Assembly (NCBI RefSeq): GCF_014904755.1
Contig: NZ_JACZFQ010000058.1
Coordinates: forward strand, 1 to 37,787
Direction of reading: 5' to 3'
Source of the DNA: Neoluteolibacter marinus
Lineage (GTDB): Bacteria > Verrucomicrobiota > Verrucomicrobiia > Verrucomicrobiales > Akkermansiaceae
DNA length: 37,787 nucleotides
Within the stretch, counting starts at the first letter, position 1. Every line of letters begins with the position of its first letter. Both the position numbers and the translations under genes were made by a program. Shown here piece after piece: positions 31,703 through 37,787 of this stretch. The notes under the pieces are model-generated. The model made no database searches, had not been told where the DNA came from, and worked only from the letters and a program-made list of their open reading frames with translations.

Positions 31703-32709
31703 AGTTCCTGATCGTGGGTGCCGGGATTTCCGGTTGCACGTCGGCGCGGTTGCTGGCGGACGAAGGGCACGAAGTCGAGGTGTGGGAGGCACGTGACCAT
31801 ACCGGCGGCAACTGCCATGACGAGAAGGTCGGCGGGGTGACGGTGCACAAGTACGGGCCGCACCTTTTTCACACCAACGATCGCAAGGTGTGGGAGTTCC
31901 TGTCGCGTTTCACGCAGTGGAAGGATTACCGCCACACGGTGGTGGCGGATACGGCGCTGGGGCGGATCTCCATTCCCTACTCGCCGGTGACCGAGCGGCA
32001 GTTGGGGCGGTCGCTGGACGACGACGAGATTCGCGAGCTGATCTTCGTGGAATATTCGGAGAAGCAATGGGGCATTCCCTGGGGCGAGCTCCCCGCGGCG
32101 ATCCGCGGGCGGGTGCCGACCCGGCGGACTGACGAAGACGACCGCTACTTCACCGATGCCTACCAGGGCCAGCCGGCCGACGGCTACGCGGCGATGTTTG
32201 CCCGCATGCTGGACGGGATCCCGGTGAGGACCGGCCGGGACAAGCAGGCCTGGCGGGAAGTGCGGCACGACTGCGACGGGGTAATCTACACCGGCAAGAT
32301 CGACGAGTATTTCGGCTACTCTTTGGGACGGCTGCCTTACCGTTCACTGCGCTTCGAACACCGCCGCAGCCGCGAGCGGCTGCCACACGCGGTGATCAAC
32401 CAGTGCAACCGTCTCCCTTACACCCGGGAGTACGACCACGCCTGTTTCAGCTTGGAGAATCCTGAGGAAACCGTGATCACCCGGGAGTTCCCGTTGGCCC
32501 ACGACCCGTCCAACGAGCCCTACTACCCGATGCCCTTCGGCGAGGGACAGGCCCTCTATCAGAAATACAAGGAACTCGCCGCGGCGGAACCGGGGACGCT
32601 GTTCCTGGGTCGCCTCGCCACCTACAGCTATCTGGACATGTGGATGGCGGTGGCGCAGGCGATGGTGAAGGTCCGGGGGATCCTCAACCAGCAGCCCGCT
32701 GAAGCCTGA
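31699..32709 (+). CDS. glf: UDP-galactopyranose mutase
   Basis: A 336-residue FAD enzyme that interconverts UDP-galactopyranose and UDP-galactofuranose in the cytosol. Seen: N-terminal FAD motif IVGAGISGCTSARLLA, HTGGNCHD, YGPHLFHTN, YSEKQWG, DDRYFTDAYQGQPADGY, YTGKIDEYFGY and REFPLAHDPSNEPYYPM, all matching family landmarks. At 336 residues it is a little shorter than most bacterial members (about 370-390), but the C-terminal GRLATYSYLDM signature is present, so it looks complete. It implies a galactofuranose-containing surface glycan. The ends overlap both neighbours (four bases upstream, one base downstream), indicating strong translational coupling. Confidence 0.93.
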   Translation: MKFLIVGAGISGCTSARLLADEGHEVEVWEARDHTGGNCHDEKVGGVTVHKYGPHLFHTNDRKVWEFLSRFTQWKDYRHTVVADTALGRISIPYSPVTERQLGRSLDDDEIRELIFVEYSEKQWGIPWGELPAAIRGRVPTRRTDEDDRYFTDAYQGQPADGYAAMFARMLDGIPVRTGRDKQAWREVRHDCDGVIYTGKIDEYFGYSLGRLPYRSLRFEHRRSRERLPHAVINQCNRLPYTREYDHACFSLENPEETVITREFPLAHDPSNEPYYPMPFGEGQALYQKYKELAAAEPGTLFLGRLATYSYLDMWMAVAQAMVKVRGILNQQPAEA

Positions 32710-33428
32710 TGCTGGAAATTCCGAAGACAATCCATCAAATCTGGCTGGGGGACAATCCGTTCCCGGAAGCCGGCGAGGCCTGGACCGGCACCTACCGGGA
32801 GTACATGCCGGATTGGGAGGTCAAGCGTTGGGGGGATGCCGACCTGGAGGAGCTTGCCGGCAAGTTGATCTGCCCGCATCTGGTGCTGGACGAGAGTGTC
32901 GGCATGGGGATTCGCTGCGATGTCCTCCGATATGAGATCGTGCGGCTGTTCGGGGGCCTCTATCTCGACCACGACATGGAGATCTTCCGGCCGCTGGACG
33001 AAATCATGATCGAAGGCTGTCTTCATTTCGCGCTTTCGTTCAACGCGCTGGACGATGTGTCGACCGCGATGTTCGCATCGCCGCCCGGGCATCCGTTCTG
33101 GGATCTTCTCCTGGAGGACCTGGGATCCTCGGTTCCCTCAAGGCGCCCTGAAGATCCCTGGGAGGTGTTGGATTTGACCGGGTTCCGGGCGGTAAGGAAG
33201 AACCTTCGCACGTTGCTGGGCGGAACCAACGGCAGCCGGGCGCTGAAGGCGGAAGACGGCTGGGTGGCCGGATGGTTGTTCGACGAGGCGGATCTCGTCA
33301 CCTGGTCGCGGGAAGCGGTGCATCCTTATCACGTGGAAGAGATGCGGTACGATGCCTTCCGAAAGGAGGACTACCCGCGGGCGTTCGCGGCTCATCATTG
33401 GCAAGGGGAATGGGTGAGCCGTCAATGA
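32709..33428 (+). CDS. DXD-type sugar transferase (Gly_transf_sug / GT32-like)
   Basis: A 239-residue cytosolic-side glycosyltransferase. It opens with the family start IPKTIHQIWLGDNPFP, then DWEVKRWGD, a GIRCDVLRYEIVRLFGGLYLD stretch and the metal-binding DHD at 87-89. These match the OCH1/TcdB-like sugar-transferase family that uses nucleotide sugars with a divalent metal. Length is normal for bacterial members. Its ATG overlaps the mutase stop by one base (TGATG), so the three genes form one tightly packed glycan unit. The donor sugar may be UDP-galactofuranose, but this is inferred only from the neighbour. Confidence 0.88.
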   Translation: MLEIPKTIHQIWLGDNPFPEAGEAWTGTYREYMPDWEVKRWGDADLEELAGKLICPHLVLDESVGMGIRCDVLRYEIVRLFGGLYLDHDMEIFRPLDEIMIEGCLHFALSFNALDDVSTAMFASPPGHPFWDLLLEDLGSSVPSRRPEDPWEVLDLTGFRAVRKNLRTLLGGTNGSRALKAEDGWVAGWLFDEADLVTWSREAVHPYHVEEMRYDAFRKEDYPRAFAAHHWQGEWVSRQ

Positions 33429-33532
33429 GCCTGGCGGCATCCCCGATGCAGGCTGCGGGATCAGTTCTCGGGACTTCCCGGTTGCCCTACGCCCACGCGC
33501 AAGGGTGCTCCGATCTTGGGGGTCGAGACGAT

Positions 33533-34936
33533 CTAACGGTCGGTTCCCGAGATGATCTCCCGCATCTTTGAGCGCATCGCCGCGACGCGTTCGGGTTGGT
33601 CGAGGAAGAGGTTGACGGACTCGGCGGGATCGGTGGTCAGGTTGTAGAGCTGGCCCTCGGGGCCGCCTTTGGCCGGCTTGGTTTCCTTCGGCTCGCTGAA
33701 GCCGCCGGAGCCGAGGCGGTCGATGAATTTCCAGGGGCCGGAGCGGATGCTGTGGAAGCCGTTGGCGCTCTCCATGACGATCGGTTCCCGCTCGTCCTGT
33801 TTCCCACCGAGTAGGGTGGGCAGGAAGCTGACGCTGTCCGGGGCGGCCCCGGCGGGGAGCTCGCGGTCGAGGAGGGCCGCGAAGGTGGCGAGCAGGTCGG
33901 TGAAGCAAACGAGCCGGTCGGTCCGCGACGCGGCCGCGACCTTGCCCGGCCAGCGGACGATGAAGGGCATGCGGTGGCCCGCTTCCCAGGCGTCGCCTTT
34001 CATTCCGCGGAGGCCGCCGGCGGCATCGTGGCCGAACCTCTCGACATCGCTCTCGCGCCACACCGGGCCGTTGTCGGAGCTGAAGATGACCAGGGTGTCA
34101 CCCGCGATCCCCGCTTGATCGAGGGTTGTGAGCACGCGGCCGATCTCGTGGTCGACCATTTCCACGAAGTCGCCGTAGAGCGGGACCTTGCTCTTTCCCG
34201 CGAACGCGGCGGACGGCAGCCACGGCGTGTGCGGGGCGGGGAAGGCGAGATAGAGCATCAGCGGCTTCGCGGGGTCGCGGCTCTTGATCACTGAGATGGC
34301 CTCGTCGGTGAAGCGGGGCAGGACTTCATCGAGGCGGAGGTCGGGGGCGATCCCGCCCTGGCGCCAGAACTTGCCCTGGATCGGCGACCAGCCTTGGGCG
34401 GTGCTGTTGCTGGCATCGATGTGACCGTCGGGCAGGGCGACCGCACGGTCGTCGCGGATGAAGAAATAGGGCGGGATGTCGGTCGAAGCGCGGATGCCGA
34501 AGAAACTGTGGAAGCCGCGGTCGACGGGGCCTCCTTTCAGCGGCTGGTCGTAGCCCTTTTCCCGGAAGCCAACGTGCCACTTGCCGATCATGGCGGTCTG
34601 GTAGCCGGAGTCGGCGAGCAGGGACGGCAGCGTGGTCTCTCCGTCGCCGATGAGCGGCTGCGAGGGCCACTTGGAGACGTCGATGCGGAAGGGGAAGCGG
34701 CCGGTCATCAGGCCGTAGCGCGAGGCGTGGCACAGCGGGCCGGGTGCGTGGGCGTCGCGGAAGCACATGCCTTCGCGGGCGAGCCGGTCGATGGCGGGCG
34801 TGGCGATCTTCGATGCGGGGTTGAAGCAGGCCGGATCGCCGTAACCGAGGTCGTCGGCGAGGATGATCACCACATGGGGCGGGGCCGCGGCCAGGGTTGT
34901 CGCGCAGGCGAGGAGGACGAGAAGGGTGCGAAGCAT
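33533..34936 (-). CDS. Secreted sulfatase
   Basis: A 467-residue type I sulfatase with signal peptide (LRTLLVLLACATTLAAA). Metal residues D28-D29 (LADDLGYGD) and the SSDNGP motif are present. The formylglycine site is C69-H-A-S-R73, followed by YGLMTGR: the C-x-(P/A)-x-R form, with Ala in place of the more usual Pro. Other landmarks are GKWHVG and PFIVRWPG. It removes sulfate esters from a glycan in the periplasm or outside and needs a separate maturation enzyme not seen here. The long open frame reaches back to 35206; 34936 is chosen for the signal peptide. It is divergent from a GH16 glucanase, suggesting joint polysaccharide use. Confidence 0.92.
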   Translation of the reverse strand: MLRTLLVLLACATTLAAAPPHVVIILADDLGYGDPACFNPASKIATPAIDRLAREGMCFRDAHAPGPLCHASRYGLMTGRFPFRIDVSKWPSQPLIGDGETTLPSLLADSGYQTAMIGKWHVGFREKGYDQPLKGGPVDRGFHSFFGIRASTDIPPYFFIRDDRAVALPDGHIDASNSTAQGWSPIQGKFWRQGGIAPDLRLDEVLPRFTDEAISVIKSRDPAKPLMLYLAFPAPHTPWLPSAAFAGKSKVPLYGDFVEMVDHEIGRVLTTLDQAGIAGDTLVIFSSDNGPVWRESDVERFGHDAAGGLRGMKGDAWEAGHRMPFIVRWPGKVAAASRTDRLVCFTDLLATFAALLDRELPAGAAPDSVSFLPTLLGGKQDEREPIVMESANGFHSIRSGPWKFIDRLGSGGFSEPKETKPAKGGPEGQLYNLTTDPAESVNLFLDQPERVAAMRSKMREIISGTDR

Positions 34937-35057
34937 GGGAGTGGAAAACGATGGGATCCTACCCCGTGACCGAGGATTCGCTTGCATGGATAGCCGCCGA
35001 TGCCCGTCATCGGGAAGCACCGCCCCGGGAATCCGCGGCGCTTGTTGCCATCCTGCC

Positions 35058-35837
35058 ATGAAGTTCCTGTTCGCACTCTGCCTGTCCGTCGCTTCCGCCA
35101 GCGCCGCCCCTGAAGGCATGAAACTCGTCTGGGCGGATGAGTTCGACGCGCCCGGCCTGCCCGACCCGGCGAAGTGGGGCTGCGAAAAGGGCATGATCCG
35201 CAACAACGAGAAGCAGTTCTACACCGACAAGCGGAAGGAAAACGCGCGGATTGAAGACGGCAAGCTGATCATCGAGGCGCACAAGGAGAAGAAGGATCGC
35301 GGGGAATTCACCTCCGCCAGCCTGACCACGGAGCACCAGGCAGCCTGGACCTACGGCCGGGTCGAGGTGCGGGCGAAGATCCCCGCGGCGCGCGGCACCT
35401 GGCCGGCGATCTGGATGCTGCCGACCGACATCGGCAAGCTCGGCTGGCCGAAATGCGGGGAAATCGACATCATGGAGCACGTCGGCTTCGACCACGGGGT
35501 CGTCCACGGCACGCTTCACTCCGAAACTTACAATCATACCAAGGGCACCCAGCGCGGGACCAAAGTGAAGGTCCCCGACGCGAGCGAGGCGTTCCATGTC
35601 TACTCGGTCGACTGGTCGGCGGAGAAGATCGAGATGGCGGTCGATGGCAAAACCTACGCGACTTACAAAAAGGAAAAAGGCGACACCCCGGACGAGTGGC
35701 CCTTCGACAAGCCCTTCTACCTGATCCTCAACCTCGCCGTCGGCGGCGGCTGGGGCGGCATGAAGTGGATCGACGACGCGGCCTTTCCCCAGCGGATGGA
35801 AGTGGACTACGTCCGGGTCTATCAGCAGGACCGTTGA
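35058..35837 (+). CDS. Glycoside hydrolase family 16, laminarinase-type
   Basis: A 260-residue secreted enzyme with signal peptide (KFLFALCLSVASASA). The GH16 catalytic core is GEIDIMEHVG, with nucleophile E135, assisting D137 and acid/base E140. VHGTLHSETYNHTKGTQRG and RVEVRAKIPAARGTWPAIWM are typical of the laminarinase (endo-beta-1,3-glucanase) subgroup. It would cleave beta-1,3-glucans such as laminarin outside the cytoplasm. The frame opens earlier (34863), but the residues before 35058 lie in the divergent promoter region and are not protein-like. A terminator-like hairpin follows. Confidence 0.93.
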   Translation: MKFLFALCLSVASASAAPEGMKLVWADEFDAPGLPDPAKWGCEKGMIRNNEKQFYTDKRKENARIEDGKLIIEAHKEKKDRGEFTSASLTTEHQAAWTYGRVEVRAKIPAARGTWPAIWMLPTDIGKLGWPKCGEIDIMEHVGFDHGVVHGTLHSETYNHTKGTQRGTKVKVPDASEAFHVYSVDWSAEKIEMAVDGKTYATYKKEKGDTPDEWPFDKPFYLILNLAVGGGWGGMKWIDDAAFPQRMEVDYVRVYQQDR

Positions 35838-35877
35838 GCCGGTTGGTCCGGCGGCAGGCGAAGTGCCTGGAAAAAGT

Positions 35878-35913
35878 CGGTGCCCGCAGCCCCTCCCCGA
35901 GCCACGGGCACCG
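35878..35913 (+). terminator. Hairpin downstream of the GH16 gene
   Basis: CGGTGCCCG (35878-35886) and CGGGCACCG (35905-35913) pair perfectly over 9 bp with an 18-base loop, 40 bases past the stop. The following TGCGTTTCC is only weakly T-rich. It lies between convergent GH16 and DUF2264 genes and may serve both. Confidence 0.5.
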
Positions 35914-35999
35914 TGCGTTTCCGCATGCCATGACTAGTGCGCGGGAATCGTCGCTGCGCAAGGGATGACATGGGTGTGGAATCTACGGATGCGGGGCGC

Positions 36000-37202
36000 T
36001 CAGTGTTTTTCCTGATAGGCGTGGTCGGCCGGCAGGTCCTCGCCGGACCAGATCCGTTTCTGGGTCCAGGCCACGGCGGGGGCGGTCCAGAAGGGATCGT
36101 CCGCGGGTAACCCGAGGTGCTGGAGGCCGGCGAGGCAAAGATAGAGGCTGCCGGTGCAGATATAGCCTTCGCGGATCGAAGGCTGATGGCCGGCGACGCC
36201 GACCTGGAGCCAGCCCTGGTCATCGAAGTTCCCCGGTGCCGCCATGGTGCGGCGGATCACCGCGGTCAGTGCGCCGCGGACCGCGGCCGGTGGGGTTTCG
36301 GCCGGGAGTTCTCCGAGGCGGGCGACCATCGACAGGTGCTGGAACGCTCCGAAGCGGTAGACGCTCGAGCGGCCGATCACGGGATAGGTGCCTTCCGGCG
36401 AGATCAGCCGTTCCTGGACCGCGGCGTAGCGCTTGGCCCGGGCGAGGATTTCCGGCCACTGCCCGCCGAGCGGGTGCTTCTTGTCGCGGGCGACCTTCAC
36501 GACGGTCAACAGCGCGGGCTGGATGACGTAGCTGTTGTAATAGTCCCAGTGATACTCGGGGCCGTCGCCGTAGGTGCCGTCACCGAGGTACCACTCGTTG
36601 TGCTTTGCGAGGGCGCGCTCGATCGGCGGCATCTCGCACTCGCCGGTGAGTTGCCAGAGCGCGGCCTCGACCAGCGCGGAGAAGAGCAGCCAGTTGCTCT
36701 CGTAGGGCTTGATGGCCCGGGTCTCCTTGAGTGCGGCCACCACGGCGGCCTTCTGTTTGTCATCGAGCGGCTCCCAAAGCTGCCGCGGGGCTTGCAACAG
36801 GGCCTGGGCGAGGAAGGCGGCATCGACCAGGGGCTGGGCGCCGTCGGAGAAATTCATGCGGTCGGGCGACGCGGGATCGGTCGCCATCACCAGGGCCTGG
36901 CGGGACAGCTCGATGTAGCGGGCGCGCAGCTTGCCCTCCGGCGTGCCGTCGGGTCCCAGCGCGAGCCACGGCGAGATGCCGGCCAGGGTCCGGCCGAAGG
37001 CCTCTAGGTGGGCCCATCGAGCCCGGTCCTGCTGGCCGGCGGGGAGCGGCAGCTGCTTCTTCAACTCGCCCTTGGCGAGGTTTTCGATGACCGGCCGGGC
37101 GATGCGGTCGAGCGTCTTGACCGAGAAGTCGCGGTCGTCCCGGCCGCTCTGCGCGGCGAGCGGGAGGACGAACAGCAATGGGAAGATGACGGCGCGGAGC
37201 AT
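36000..37202 (-). CDS. Secreted DUF2264 protein
   Basis: A 400-residue exported protein (signal MLRAVIFPLLFVLPLAAQ). It matches the DUF2264 pattern: WLALGPDGTPEGKLRARYIE, NWLLFSALVEAALW, WYLGDGTYGDGPEYHWDYYN, GRSSVYRFGAFQHLSM, and near the end GYICTGSLYLCLAGLQHLGL, DDPFWTAP and WTQKRIWSGED. Such proteins are common in polysaccharide-degrading Verrucomicrobiota and Bacteroidetes and look like alpha/alpha-barrel enzymes, probably acting on glycans; the reaction is unknown. It faces the GH16 gene tail to tail, in keeping with a small glycan-use region. Confidence 0.9.
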   Translation of the reverse strand: MLRAVIFPLLFVLPLAAQSGRDDRDFSVKTLDRIARPVIENLAKGELKKQLPLPAGQQDRARWAHLEAFGRTLAGISPWLALGPDGTPEGKLRARYIELSRQALVMATDPASPDRMNFSDGAQPLVDAAFLAQALLQAPRQLWEPLDDKQKAAVVAALKETRAIKPYESNWLLFSALVEAALWQLTGECEMPPIERALAKHNEWYLGDGTYGDGPEYHWDYYNSYVIQPALLTVVKVARDKKHPLGGQWPEILARAKRYAAVQERLISPEGTYPVIGRSSVYRFGAFQHLSMVARLGELPAETPPAAVRGALTAVIRRTMAAPGNFDDQGWLQVGVAGHQPSIREGYICTGSLYLCLAGLQHLGLPADDPFWTAPAVAWTQKRIWSGEDLPADHAYQEKH

Positions 37203-37264
37203 GCCCGGATCATGGACCCGGACATCACGAATCCGAGGAGTTTCTCGCTACCCGTGGCCGGGGC

Positions 37265-37786
37265 TCACGGGACCCAGGTCACGCGCAGCCGCAGGAATCG
37301 CCGCGGCCCGCTGGCGGGTGCCGGATCCCGGAAGGTGGCGTGTTCCAGGCCGCCGCCGAGCGGGGTGGTCAGCACCGGTTCCGTGGCAACGGCCGGCCAG
37401 CTCGCCTCGAGGTCGTCGCTGGCGAGGAGTTCGTACAGCACGTTCGCCGGGTTCTGCGGCCGCCGGACGCGCAGGGCGGGATGGTCGTCGGCGCCGTTGA
37501 CGCTCCAGGCGAAGGAGGTATCGGGCTGGTCGTTGACGAGCGGATCGGTGGCCAGGGCGTATTCCTCGAAGTTGAGGCGGCCGTCGCCGTCGGGGTCGGC
37601 CATGAGGGCGGAGATTTCCGCGGATTCCAGCTGCGGGGCGGTGAAAGTGGCGGCGGCCCAGGCGTCAAAGCTTCCCGGTGCCGGCGCGTCGGCCTCGCCG
37701 GGGGAACCGCCGATGGCGCCGCTGGTCGCCCAGCCGTCGGCGTCGTTGTCGCCGGCCGGGTCATTGGGGTGGCGGGGGACCAGCGA
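37265..37786 (-). CDS. C-terminal part of a large secreted protein with EF-hand-like repeats
   Basis: The frame enters from the right edge and ends with TGA at 37265-37267, about 173 residues. It contains Ca2+-loop-like DNDADGW and DPDGDGRLNFEEYALATDP, a Gly/Pro/Ala-rich spacer, GSFDAWAAATFTAP, and a beta-rich C-terminus ending RRFLRLRVTWVP. This layout is the common tail of large surface or lamin-tail-domain proteins in Verrucomicrobiota. The catalytic or binding part is outside the window. A frame starting with ATG at 37603 exists but is only an internal methionine. Confidence 0.8.
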   Translation of the reverse strand, partial: SLVPRHPNDPAGDNDADGWATSGAIGGSPGEADAPAPGSFDAWAAATFTAPQLESAEISALMADPDGDGRLNFEEYALATDPLVNDQPDTSFAWSVNGADDHPALRVRRPQNPANVLYELLASDDLEASWPAVATEPVLTTPLGGGLEHATFRDPAPASGPRRFLRLRVTWVP

Positions 37787-37787
37787 G

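Noticed and set aside
30362-31792. Minus-strand 476-codon frame opposite the DUF3431 fusion gene
   Set aside because: Composition is that of an antisense shadow, and it spans the boundary of two real overlapping plus-strand genes.

Overview
The window looks like a GC-rich chromosomal segment of a Gram-negative, polysaccharide-degrading bacterium, most likely a Verrucomicrobiota member (Luteolibacter/Haloferula-like). This rests on a PEP-CTERM protein, a secreted sulfatase, a GH16 laminarinase, a DUF2264 protein, a C-terminal 'DPDGDG..N..EY' secreted tail, a GMC oxidoreductase paired with a gluconate 2-dehydrogenase subunit 3 protein, and palindromic intergenic repeats. The taxonomic call is inference from gene content. 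No rRNA, tRNA or CRISPR array was seen.

Layout. 1-3121: a partial gene, a DoxX protein, a PEP-CTERM protein and a secreted LolA-like protein, with a ~340 bp intergenic element present twice on either side of the PEP-CTERM gene. 3420-10500: an accessory region of visibly lower GC, holding a polytopic membrane protein, a 1407-aa STAND/NACHT-type NTPase with a C-terminal PD-(D/E)xK nuclease (probable anti-phage or abortive-infection protein), a decayed second copy of the 3' end of the neighbouring AAA gene, and an unrecognised 256-aa gene. 10502-18867: a minus-strand operon YqiJ-like protein / flotillin / GxxExxY protein / giant 'DNA repair' AAA+ ATPase, thought to act in membrane and envelope stress. 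The GxxExxY gene sits in a ~462 bp cassette with inverted repeats, wedged exactly between flotillin and ATPase.

19096-24952: housekeeping and metabolic genes (glyoxalase I, universal stress protein, MscS channel, GMC oxidoreductase with Tat-exported small subunit, a predicted methyltransferase). 24861-29656: a second accessory block of minus-strand lipoproteins with helical repeats. It is bounded by the intact methyltransferase gene and a 92-bp orphan copy of its 3' end, and the lipoprotein gene at that junction is also 5'-truncated. 29798-33428: a tightly overlapping three-gene glycan operon (DUF3431 fusion protein, UDP-galactopyranose mutase, DXD sugar transferase). 33533-37786: sulfatase and GH16 glucanase transcribed divergently, then DUF2264 protein and the tail of a large secreted protein.

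The most notable signals are (i) the STAND protein with its nuclease at the C-terminus, (ii) two independent cases of a gene's 3' end being duplicated at the far edge of an accessory segment, and (iii) the GxxExxY cassette with three 9-bp-periodic CGAAT motifs in each inverted end.
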